Assembly (NCBI GenBank): GCA_021730905.1
Contig: JAKFYK010000043.1
Span: 1-64,000 of the forward strand
Origin: Betaproteobacteria bacterium
GTDB taxonomy: Bacteria; Pseudomonadota; Gammaproteobacteria; Burkholderiales; SG8-41
Reading direction: 5' to 3'
Length of the DNA stretch: 64,000 nucleotides
The notes under the pieces were generated by a model. The model was not told the DNA's origin. It saw only the letters and a program-made list of their open reading frames with translations, and did no database searches. Shown in pieces: positions 8,374 to 16,112 of the stretch. Position numbers and translations under genes: made by a program. Numbering within the stretch: the stretch's first letter is position 1; each line of letters begins with the position of its first letter.

Positions 8374-9066
8374 ATGCTGCTCGGACGCGGAATCATGATC
8401 AACTGGAACAATGTCGCCCCGGAACATCGCGCGGCGTACGACGCCTGGCACTGCGGCGAGCACATGGTGGGGCGGCTGACGATTCCCGGGTTTTTGCGCG
8501 GCCGGCGTTACATTGCAGCAATCCCCGAACAGGCGCGGCGCAATTTTCTGACGATGTATGAAGTCATGGATCTTGAGGTACTGACCGGCGCCGACTATCT
8601 CGCCAAGGCCAATAACCCCAGTCCGCTCACCCTGCGCACCACGCCTCTGGTTCGCGACAGCGTGCGCGGCCTGGCGCGCGTGCGCGCCTCGCACGGCCTG
8701 GGCACGGGCGGCTGCGCACTGACGCTGCGCTTTGATCCGCATCCCGGCGCTGAAGACGCGCTTGAGCACCATCTTGCACAGCAGGCATTGCCGCAAATCG
8801 CGCAACGACCCGACATCGCGGGCGCGCATCTCATCGTGGCAGACCGTGCAGCAAGCAGCATGACGCCCGTGGAGCGCCAGGGCCGCCCGACCACGCTACC
8901 CAACTGGATCGTGCTCATCGAGGGCTTTACCGTCGATGCAGTGAATGCTGCGGGCAGCAACGAGCTTGCGGACAGCATGCTGCACGCCAAAGGTTGTGCG
9001 GACAGTGTGGAACGCGATGTCTACCGGCTGCAATTCATGCTGGCGAGTACGGGAGCACGCCACTAG
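8374..9066 (+). CDS. EthD/Dabb-like dimeric alpha-beta barrel protein
   Basis: A 230-residue protein. The ATG at 8374 follows GGGGAGCC; the upstream part of the frame lacks a ribosome site. The region INWNNVAPEHRAAYDAWHC to EHMVGRLTIPGFLRGRRYIA resembles the ferredoxin-like alpha-beta barrel proteins that carry a W-H-x2-E-H pattern, and a second, weaker copy (GCALTLRFDPHPGAEDALEH) suggests a duplicated domain. Such proteins act as small dimeric lyases, monooxygenases or binding proteins. No catalytic residue can be named. It lies on the same strand as the VOC gene, 161 bases downstream. Confidence 0.65.
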   Translation: MLLGRGIMINWNNVAPEHRAAYDAWHCGEHMVGRLTIPGFLRGRRYIAAIPEQARRNFLTMYEVMDLEVLTGADYLAKANNPSPLTLRTTPLVRDSVRGLARVRASHGLGTGGCALTLRFDPHPGAEDALEHHLAQQALPQIAQRPDIAGAHLIVADRAASSMTPVERQGRPTTLPNWIVLIEGFTVDAVNAAGSNELADSMLHAKGCADSVERDVYRLQFMLASTGARH

Positions 9067-9109
9067 CGAAAGTGTTCCAGCTGGCGGTCGGAACCTGCCC
9101 TCGAATGCA

Positions 9110-10159
9110 TTACACCCCGACCTTGCGCTGAAATTGCGGCGCAACTTTCTGCATAAAGAGCCTGATGCTGTTCGCTGCCACCTCGTACGGCATCGGTCCG
9201 AGTCGGAACACCAGGATCAGGCCGCCGACACCGATCTTGTCGATCTCTGCCAGCGCCTCGCACACCGTGGCCGGTGAACCGCACAGCAGCGAATGCTGTT
9301 TCTGATTGCGCGCGGCGGGCGCGGTTTCCTGTTTAAGCAGCAAGCCCTGCTCCGCATAGACTTTTTTGCGCATCGCTTCGCGAAACGCCTGCTGGGTTTC
9401 AAACGCAGGCAGCGCCAAACGCTCGGCCTCGGCATCCGTCTCGCCCACAAAGATATTGCGCCACACCCAGGTGTTATCGACGTTGCGCGCGATGGTCGCC
9501 TCATCGAACCCGCAATCACGCTGCGTCTTGCGATATAAATCCATGCGGTGCTTGGTGACCTCGTTCGACTGAATGTTCATCAGGAACGGCCGGCCCTCGC
9601 GCGCCATGCCGAGCATGGCTTCTTCGCTGGAGCAGGCACGCACGATAGCGGGGTGCGGCCTGGTGTACGGACGCGGGCGCAGCAGCGGCAGCTTGATATC
9701 CCAGTATTTGCCCTTGTGCGCGTAGTTCTCGGTGGTCCAGGCCTTGATCATGATCTCTTCGGCTTCAATCAGGCGCTCATAAGCCTCGGCAGGATCGATG
9801 CCGTAACCCTGATAGTCATAAATGTTGTACGCGGTGCCGCGTCCCAGGCCGACGATGAGGCGGCCCTTGCTGATGTTGTCGATCAGCGCCATCTGTTCGG
9901 CCATGCGGACCGGATGATGCAGCGACATCTGCGCCACCGCGAAACCGATGTGTATTTGTTTCGTGCACGCTGCAAGTGCCGCGGCAAACGTTACCGGATC
10001 AACATAAGCGCAGATGCCGTCGAAATGATGTTCTGCCAGCCACAGCATGTCCATGCCGAGTTCATCGCAAAGCTGTGCCTCGCGCAGTGTCTCGCTGATG
10101 ATCTGCTGGTCACGGCTCGCGTCCATCGATGCGGGGAACAGAAAATTGCTGAATTTCAT
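9110..10159 (-). CDS. Luciferase-like (LLM class) flavin-dependent oxidoreductase
   Basis: A 349-residue TIM-barrel enzyme with AAGGATCATTC before its ATG. It shows the bacterial luciferase family signatures: DMLWLAEHHFDG near residue 40-50, the strand IHIGFAVAQMSLHHPVRMAE, and GRLIVGLGRGTAYNIYDYQG, which forms the flavin phosphate region. The late segment contains LLCGSPATVCEALAEIDKIG. Family members use reduced FMN and O2 to oxidise aldehydes, sulfonates or ring compounds, usually with a separate flavin reductase, which is not encoded nearby. It is the last gene of a probable Bug-7, Bug-6, LLM operon, 42 bases after Bug-6. Confidence 0.92.
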   Translation of the reverse strand: MKFSNFLFPASMDASRDQQIISETLREAQLCDELGMDMLWLAEHHFDGICAYVDPVTFAAALAACTKQIHIGFAVAQMSLHHPVRMAEQMALIDNISKGRLIVGLGRGTAYNIYDYQGYGIDPAEAYERLIEAEEIMIKAWTTENYAHKGKYWDIKLPLLRPRPYTRPHPAIVRACSSEEAMLGMAREGRPFLMNIQSNEVTKHRMDLYRKTQRDCGFDEATIARNVDNTWVWRNIFVGETDAEAERLALPAFETQQAFREAMRKKVYAEQGLLLKQETAPAARNQKQHSLLCGSPATVCEALAEIDKIGVGGLILVFRLGPMPYEVAANSIRLFMQKVAPQFQRKVGV

Positions 10160-10201
10160 GAATGATCCTTGGTCGTTTATTTCTCGTTGATACGGGCCGC
10201 A

Positions 10202-11200
10202 CTATTCAACGCGTATGTTCGCCGTCTTCACCAGCTTGCGCCATTTGTCGATTTCGCTGCGTATCAGTTTGTCGAATTCGGCAGGCGTGACATTCGCGGC
10301 ATCCAGCCCCTGAACAGCAAGCACATTGATCATCGCCGGTTGTGCCAGCACCTTGGCAATTTCGCGGCGCAGATACTCGACGATGGCGGCGGGCGTTTTT
10401 GCCGGCACTACGATGCCTTGCCAGTTCTCGACCTCAAAACCAGGCACGCCGGCTTCTGCAATGGTGGGCGTTTCCGCCACGACTTTCGCGCGCTTCGCGC
10501 TGGTGACCCCCAGCGCGCGCAGCTTTCCGGATTTCACATGCGGCAATGGGGGCGGCATGGTGCTGAACATGATCTGCACCTGTCCCGCCATCAGTTCTGT
10601 AATGGCGGGCGCTGTGCCTTTGTAGGCGACATGCACGATATTGACGCCCGTCGTGTGCTTGAACAATTCGCCAGTGAGATGCAGCGACGAGCCAGTTCCG
10701 GCCGAGCCGTAGTTAAGCGCGCCCGGCTTCGCGCGCGCCGCCGCGAGCAGTTCTTTTACCGATGCCGGCGCGGCCGGATGCGCAACGAGTATGAATGGGG
10801 AGGTGGCAAGCAGCGACACCGCAGCAAAGTCGCGCGGCGGGTCATACGGATTGTTGGGCCGCAGCGCGGGGTTATGCGCGAGGCTGCCGAGGCTGCCGAG
10901 AAACAGCGTATAGCCGTTGGGATCGGAGGTGGCAGCAATCTGCCCGCCCACCATGCCGCCCGCGCCGCCGCGATTGTCGACGATCACCTGCTGGCCGATG
11001 GCTTCCGCAAGACGCTGCCCGACCGCGCGCGCCAGAATGTCATTGCCGCCCCCTGGAGGAAACGGCACGATCAAACGCAGCGGGCGATCCGGGTACGCCT
11101 TCGGTTGTGCCAACGCGCACGTTGTGAACGCGCAGCACAGCGCCAATGTTACACCGGCTACTCCGCGCGGATACCGGCTTCGCGTGCGACTCTTGTCCAT
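10202..11200 (-). CDS. Bug-6: TctC/Bug-family solute receptor
   Basis: A 332-residue receptor. The ATG at 11200 is preceded by GGAG at an eight-base spacing and lies 43 bases inside the end of Bug-7, implying translational coupling. A basic n-region (MDKSRTRSRYPRG) and hydrophobic core end at CALA-Q near residue 31. First ligand loop IVPFPPGGGND is canonical. VDNRGGAGG is normal, but the usual PDGYTL is SDPNGYTL. The middle motif is HVAYKGTAPAITELMAGQVQ. It ends LVKTANIRVE. Together with Bug-7 it accompanies the luciferase-like monooxygenase. Confidence 0.92.
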   Translation of the reverse strand: MDKSRTRSRYPRGVAGVTLALCCAFTTCALAQPKAYPDRPLRLIVPFPPGGGNDILARAVGQRLAEAIGQQVIVDNRGGAGGMVGGQIAATSDPNGYTLFLGSLGSLAHNPALRPNNPYDPPRDFAAVSLLATSPFILVAHPAAPASVKELLAAARAKPGALNYGSAGTGSSLHLTGELFKHTTGVNIVHVAYKGTAPAITELMAGQVQIMFSTMPPPLPHVKSGKLRALGVTSAKRAKVVAETPTIAEAGVPGFEVENWQGIVVPAKTPAAIVEYLRREIAKVLAQPAMINVLAVQGLDAANVTPAEFDKLIRSEIDKWRKLVKTANIRVE

Positions 11201-12144
11201 TTTTCAATCTCCGACTGAATGACCTTTGTATAGGCTGCGCTCGACAGCGGCCACGGCTCAGCACCCTCCGCGGCAAGGCGCTGCGCGGAATCTGGCTGCG
11301 TGATGATGCCGCTGATCTCGGTGTTGAGTTTGCCGACGATGGGTGCAGGCACGCCCGCCGGCGCGAGCATGCCCCACCAAGTGGCGATTTCGTAGCCTGG
11401 CGCACCGGATTCGGCAATGGTCGGCACGTTAGGCAGCAACGATGAACGTTTGGTACTGGTGATGCCCAGTGCCTTCACCTTGCCGGCGCGCACTTGCGCG
11501 AGCGACAGCGGCATGGTGCCCCACATCATGCTGATCTGTCCCGCCATCACGTCGGTCAACGCCGGCGCGCCGCCTTTGTATGGCACATGCGTGAGTTGCA
11601 CGCCGGCGGTACGCGCAAACAACGCGCCGCCGAAATGATTGATGCCGCCGGTACCCGCCGAAGAATATGTCAGCGCATTCGGCTTCGATTTCGCAAGATC
11701 AATCAACTCTTTCACACCATTTGCCGCGAACGACGGATGTGCCACCAGCACCAGCGGCCCCGCGCCGAGCATCGCAATCGGCGTGAACGACTTCACCGGA
11801 TCGTACGGCAGCTTGTTGTAAACGGCGGCACTCATGGCATGCGACACCGACATCAGCAGTAGCGTATGCCCGTCGGCATTTGCCTTGGCCGTGAGATCAC
11901 CGCCGATAATGCCATTGGCGCCCGGCCGGTTGTCGACCACGATTTGCTGGCCGAAGCGCTCGCCGAGTTTGAGTCCCACGAAACGCGCGAGCGTGTCGTT
12001 GCTGCTGCCCGGCAGGAAGCCGACGATGATGCGGATGGGGCGCGACGGATAGTTCTGCTGCGCCATCGCCAGTGGCGACAACAGGGTGCCGGACAGTGCA
12101 AGCGCCAGCACAGCGGCGAAACGGACAGGCAGGGTGATACGCAT
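11158..12144 (-). CDS. Bug-7: TctC/Bug-family solute receptor
   Basis: A 328-residue receptor with a signal peptide ending LAMA-Q near residue 29. First loop is IVGFLPGSSND, where Ser-Ser replaces the usual Gly-Gly. VDNRPGANG, ADGHTLLL and the HVPYKGGAPALTDVMAGQIS motif are present, and it ends REAGIRAE. Its last 43 bases are shared with the start of Bug-6. The FMN-dependent hydroxyacid oxidase lies 107 bases upstream on the same strand and may head the same transcript, giving oxidase, two receptors and an LLM monooxygenase in one unit. Confidence 0.92.
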   Translation of the reverse strand: MRITLPVRFAAVLALALSGTLLSPLAMAQQNYPSRPIRIIVGFLPGSSNDTLARFVGLKLGERFGQQIVVDNRPGANGIIGGDLTAKANADGHTLLLMSVSHAMSAAVYNKLPYDPVKSFTPIAMLGAGPLVLVAHPSFAANGVKELIDLAKSKPNALTYSSAGTGGINHFGGALFARTAGVQLTHVPYKGGAPALTDVMAGQISMMWGTMPLSLAQVRAGKVKALGITSTKRSSLLPNVPTIAESGAPGYEIATWWGMLAPAGVPAPIVGKLNTEISGIITQPDSAQRLAAEGAEPWPLSSAAYTKVIQSEIEKWTRVAREAGIRAE

Positions 12145-12251
12145 GTTTTACGGGCTCTCATGGTCGATGAAACAGGATGCCATCGAACGCAAGCATGGAT
12201 TATGCCGGTTGTCGGTACCTCTGCGCGACGGGGTCGCGCAGCCGCTTGCAT

Positions 12252-13529
12252 TTATTTGCGCATCTGTTCCTCGAACCACGGAAATGCGCTAGTCACCGTC
12301 GGCAGTCCCACCGGCATCGCGCGCTTCACTCGCGAAGGATTGAGATCGCGCAGCGACGTCGCACCGATCAGCCCCATGGTCGAGCGAATCTCCAGCGCCA
12401 GCAATTCCAGCATGCGCTGCACGCCGGCCTCACCACCCGCGGCGAGCGCGTAACCCATCAGCTTGCCGACGCCGACCGCGCGCGCGCCGAGCGAAACTGC
12501 TTTCACCACGTCACTGCCGCGTAGCACGCCGCCGTCGATCACCACTTCCGCGCGCCCGCGCACCGCGTTGACCACCTCCGGCAGTACGTCGAGTGTGCCT
12601 TCGCCCTGATCGAGCTGGCGCCCGCCGTGGTTGGAGATGTACACCACGTCAGCGCCGTGCTCAACGGCGAGACGCGCATCCTCGGCGGTGGCGATGCCCT
12701 TGAGGATCAGCGGCAGCTTGATGTATTCCTTCATCCACACCACATCGTTCCAGTTGAGCCGTGCCTGGTGGCTCTGGTCGTCGCCGGCGCCGCCGCGCTC
12801 GAAACCGCCGATCAGATCGCGTTCGCGCCGCGAGTAATAGTTGCGGTCCACTGTCACACACAGCGCGCGATAGCCCGCGGCTTTCACGCGGTCGAGCCGG
12901 TCGGCCACCCATTTGCGGTCGGAGGTGATGTAGAGCTGGTAGATCAGCGGATGCTTTGCCGCCTTGGCTGCTGCCACGAAGCCCGGCCGCACATTGCTGG
13001 CGCAGATGGCCGTGGTGCCCGCAGCTTCGGCGCCGCGCACCACCGCGACGATGCCCTGCGGATGCGCCTGTCCGGTGTAGCCGCCGACCGGGCACACGAA
13101 CACCGGCAGCTCAAGTTTCTGACCGAGAAATGTGGTACTGATGTCCACGCTCTCGACATTGATCAGCACGCGCTGGCGCAGCGCCAGGCTTTCGTACGCC
13201 ATGCGGTTGCGGCGTATCGTGGTTTCCGAATCCGAACCGCCGGTGAGGTGCGTCCACAGTTCCGGCTTGAGATTGCGCTTGGCGGCAAGCACAATCTCCT
13301 GCAGCGTCCTGAAGTCGCCGTTTTCCGGAGGAGCAACCGGCGCTGCCTTGGGTTTGGGCGATTCGGTCTGCGCGACCCGCAGCGGTTCATGAGCCGTAAC
13401 GGACAGGGCGTCGGCGCGGGATTGTTTTGCGAATAACGCTGCCGGCAAGCCGGCAGCACTGGCCAAAGAAAGGTTCCTCAGAAACGAGCGGCGGTTGCCG
13501 GGCTTGAGTTCGAGCGGCGTTGCTTCCAT
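12252..13529 (-). CDS. FMN-dependent alpha-hydroxy-acid oxidase/dehydrogenase with Tat signal
   Basis: A 425-residue member of the lactate/glycolate oxidase family, which oxidises 2-hydroxy acids to 2-oxo acids with FMN. The ATG at 13529 follows AAGGAGA. The N-terminus carries a twin-arginine pattern, NRRSFLRNLSLASAAG (R13-R14), so the folded flavoprotein may be exported; most homologues are cytoplasmic or membrane-bound. The TIM-barrel domain shows YQLYITSDRKWV, LPLILKGI, the active-site signature SNHGGRQLDQGEG near residue 299, VVIDGGVLRGSDVVKA and the C-terminal GATSLRDLNPSRV. The second Arg of the signature is present. It is divergent from Bug-8 and upstream of Bug-7. The substrate is unknown. 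Confidence 0.88.
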   Translation of the reverse strand: MEATPLELKPGNRRSFLRNLSLASAAGLPAALFAKQSRADALSVTAHEPLRVAQTESPKPKAAPVAPPENGDFRTLQEIVLAAKRNLKPELWTHLTGGSDSETTIRRNRMAYESLALRQRVLINVESVDISTTFLGQKLELPVFVCPVGGYTGQAHPQGIVAVVRGAEAAGTTAICASNVRPGFVAAAKAAKHPLIYQLYITSDRKWVADRLDRVKAAGYRALCVTVDRNYYSRRERDLIGGFERGGAGDDQSHQARLNWNDVVWMKEYIKLPLILKGIATAEDARLAVEHGADVVYISNHGGRQLDQGEGTLDVLPEVVNAVRGRAEVVIDGGVLRGSDVVKAVSLGARAVGVGKLMGYALAAGGEAGVQRMLELLALEIRSTMGLIGATSLRDLNPSRVKRAMPVGLPTVTSAFPWFEEQMRK

Positions 13530-13708
13530 GGTGTTCTCCTTTGAATGGTGTGCAATATGCATCAGCAGTTTGGCGTTCACCGATGCAAAGTGATCGATAC
13601 CGGTTTTTTGTGACGGAGTGCTTTTTATGCTTTCTTTTACGGGCTGTTGCTGTCGGCAAACCGATGAGTGCGATAATCCGTTCTCCCGAAATCGAGAGGG
13701 AAGACATC

Positions 13709-14689
13709 GTGTGTAAAGATAAACCGAATCGGGCATTGGCGTTTGTGTTTTGCGGAATCGCCGGATTGGCCATGGTGAATGCCTCCGCGCAGCCATTCCC
13801 CACCCGCCCCGTGCGCCTGGTCGTGCCCTATCCCCCTGGCGGCGCCAACGATACCGTGGTGCGCCTGCTCGCGCCCAAAGTCACCGAGCAACTGGGCCAG
13901 CAATTCGTGGTGGATAACCGCGGTGGCGGGAATACGATTATCGGTTCCGAACTGGTGGCAAAGGCCGCGCCCGATGGCTACACGCTGCTGATCGTCGCCG
14001 CGGGCCACGCAGTGAATCCGGCCCTGTATACGAAACTGCCGTACGACACCGCGCGCGATTTCGCGCAGGTGGTATTGCTCGGCGATGGCGCGTACGTGCT
14101 GGTAGCGCATCCGTCGGCGGGCGTTTCCACGGTGCCCGAACTGATTGCAGCGGCCAAAGCAAAGCCGGGGCAGATGGCGTATGCATCGTCGAGTATCGGC
14201 AATCTGACGCATCTCGCGGCGGAACTGTTCAACGCGATGGCGGGGGTGAAGATGCTGCATGTGCCGTACAAAGGCGGCGGGCCGGCGATGCTGGATTTGC
14301 TCGGCGGACGGGTCGCGGTATTTTTTTCCACAGTGGCGGTGGCACGGCCGCACATACAATCGGGCAAGATCAGAGGGCTGGGTGTCACAACGGGCAAGCG
14401 CAGCGCAGCGCTGCCGAATCAGCCGACCATCGCCGAAGCCGGTTTGCCCGGTTATGATGTGAGCGGCTGGTACGGCGTGGTGGCACCTGCGAAAACACCG
14501 CGCGCGGTGATCGAGCGCATCAACGGCGCGATGCGTGTCGCGCTACGGCAGCCCGACATCAAGGACAAACTGCTCGCGGTGGGTGTGGAAGCCAGCGATG
14601 CCAGTGTCGAGCAGTTCGACAAACTGGTGCGCGCTGAGTTGGTGAAGTGGGACAGGGTTGCCAAACCGTTGGGCATCACACCCGAGTAA
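13709..14689 (+). CDS. Bug-8: TctC/Bug-family solute receptor
   Basis: A 326-residue receptor. The frame is open from 13520, but the GTG at 13709 is preferred: GAGAGGG lies eight bases before it and a proper signal peptide follows (VCKDKPNRALAFVFCGIAGL, cleavage at ASA-Q). An ATG at 13664 is the alternative. First loop VVPYPPGGANDT, then VDNRGGGNTIIG and APDGYTLL. The second-lobe motif is HVPYKGGGPAMLDLLGGRVA. It ends WDRVAKPLGITPE. It is divergent from the hydroxyacid oxidase and followed after 86 bases by an MFS transporter. Confidence 0.88.
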   Translation: MCKDKPNRALAFVFCGIAGLAMVNASAQPFPTRPVRLVVPYPPGGANDTVVRLLAPKVTEQLGQQFVVDNRGGGNTIIGSELVAKAAPDGYTLLIVAAGHAVNPALYTKLPYDTARDFAQVVLLGDGAYVLVAHPSAGVSTVPELIAAAKAKPGQMAYASSSIGNLTHLAAELFNAMAGVKMLHVPYKGGGPAMLDLLGGRVAVFFSTVAVARPHIQSGKIRGLGVTTGKRSAALPNQPTIAEAGLPGYDVSGWYGVVAPAKTPRAVIERINGAMRVALRQPDIKDKLLAVGVEASDASVEQFDKLVRAELVKWDRVAKPLGITPE

Positions 14690-14709
14690 TTGCAATATTT
14701 GCCCGCCGT

Positions 14710-14747
14710 TAATAAGCATATGTTTTTATTGAATATTTTTTGTAACG
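14710..14747 (+). repeat. AT-rich dispersed repeat, copy 4
   Basis: Reads AATAAGCATATGTTTTTATT and then GAATATTTTTTG. It fills the gap between Bug-8 and the MFS gene, ending about 30 bases before the TTG start. The second half matches the copy inside the CocE-type gene closely. Confidence 0.65.
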
Positions 14748-14775
14748 CTATCCGCGTCTACGGCAAGGCCTAGCG

Positions 14776-15972
14776 TTGCCGAATTCCTCGCTTACCGGCA
14801 CCGCCCTCGACCACCGCGCCCTCAACGCGCTGTTTATAGCCGCGGCGTTCGTGATTGCTGGCGGCATTCATTACCAGACGCCGATGCTGGCGACGATAGC
14901 CGCCGAATTTCAGGCAAGTCCCGCGGCCGTGGGCTGGATACCCACGCTGTCGTTCGGCGGCATGCTGGTGGGCGTTGCGCTGCTGGTGCCGCTGGGTGAT
15001 CGCATCGACAAACGCTGGCTCATCATCAGCATGATCACGACGCTCGGGGTGGCGCAGGTGGTGATGTCAGTTGCACCGTCGATCACGGTGCTGGCGGCGG
15101 CGAGTCTGGTTACCGGCATTTGTTCGTCGGTGGGGCTGGTGTTCATCTCCATCGTGGTTGAAATCGCGCCGCACCAGCACCGCGGCCGCGCGGTAGGCAC
15201 GCAACTGATGGCGATGTTCATCGGCATACTGTTCGCACGCATTGCCGGCGGCCTGATCGCCACGCACCTGGGCTGGCGCTGGAGCTACGTGTTCTCGACC
15301 GGCATGCACCTTATGCTGGTTCTCGCGCTGCTGGCACGGTTGCCGCACACGCGCGCGACCACGCAGATGGCGTATCGCGATTTGCTGTGGTCGATCTTCA
15401 CCATCTTTCGCCAGCACGGCAATGTGCGGCGCGCGGTGGCCATACAATTTTTGCTCGGCATTTGCTACGGCGGATTCTGGGCGGTAGTCGCTCCCATGCT
15501 GGCAACGCTGCATCACGTGGGTCCGACCGAAGCCGGCTTCATGGGCATACCGGGCGCGGCAGGCATACTGGTGGCACGGCCGGCGGGGCGCTGGATGGAT
15601 CGCTCGGGCGCGGTGCCGGTGGTGACTACGGGCGTATGTATCATGATTGCGGCGTGGCTCGCGTTCGGATTCGCGGCAACATCGATCGTATTCGTAGTGG
15701 CTGGCGCGATTTTGCTCGACTGCGGCTTGCGCACCGCGATGGTGGCGAACCAGACGCTGGTCAACGCATCAGTGCCCGATTCACGCGCGCGCGCCAACAC
15801 CATCTTCGGCATGCATGTGTGGTGCGGCAACGCAGTAGGCGCGTTTCTCACCAGCACTGCATTCGCGCTCTACGGCTGGCTGGCGGTGTGCGCGATTGCG
15901 ATGACGGCTTCGGTATTTGCCTTGCTGATTCATTGGGGCGTGGTGCCAATAGGCCGCGCAAAGGCCGCCTGA
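14776..15972 (+). CDS. MFS transporter
   Basis: A 398-residue integral membrane protein with about 12 hydrophobic segments. The start is TTG at 14776; no in-frame ATG precedes the first transmembrane segment, and the ribosome site is weak. The loop between segments 2 and 3 reads PLGDRIDKRW, the major facilitator signature (G-D-R-x-D-(R/K)-(R/K)). A matching loop in the second half is ARPAGRWMDRSGAVPV. The overall plan resembles arabinose-efflux-type drug or sugar exporters. It is downstream of Bug-8, but a Bug receptor is not expected to work with an MFS carrier. Confidence 0.88.
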   Translation: MPNSSLTGTALDHRALNALFIAAAFVIAGGIHYQTPMLATIAAEFQASPAAVGWIPTLSFGGMLVGVALLVPLGDRIDKRWLIISMITTLGVAQVVMSVAPSITVLAAASLVTGICSSVGLVFISIVVEIAPHQHRGRAVGTQLMAMFIGILFARIAGGLIATHLGWRWSYVFSTGMHLMLVLALLARLPHTRATTQMAYRDLLWSIFTIFRQHGNVRRAVAIQFLLGICYGGFWAVVAPMLATLHHVGPTEAGFMGIPGAAGILVARPAGRWMDRSGAVPVVTTGVCIMIAAWLAFGFAATSIVFVVAGAILLDCGLRTAMVANQTLVNASVPDSRARANTIFGMHVWCGNAVGAFLTSTAFALYGWLAVCAIAMTASVFALLIHWGVVPIGRAKAA

Positions 15973-16112
15973 ATAGATAGGGCGGCATGGACCGACAAAG
16001 TGGTGCGGCGCCTGCTGCACGCACCCGGTTCGCCCAGTGCTGCCCGGCGCATCAGGCCGCCGGTTAGCTGACGGGTATTAAAGTGCCATAGTCATACCGT
16101 ACGGCCAGGCGA
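15973..16112. other. Convergent intergenic spacer without recognised features
   Basis: A 140-base spacer between the MFS gene and the convergent molybdenum-hydroxylase operon. A GC-rich partial dyad (GGCGCCTGCTGCACGC) is visible, but there is no T-run typical of an intrinsic terminator. Confidence 0.4.

Noticed and set aside
12252-14689. Overlap between the long frames of the hydroxyacid oxidase and Bug-8
   Set aside because: The overlap vanishes when starts with ribosome sites are used (13529 and 13709), leaving a normal divergent promoter region.
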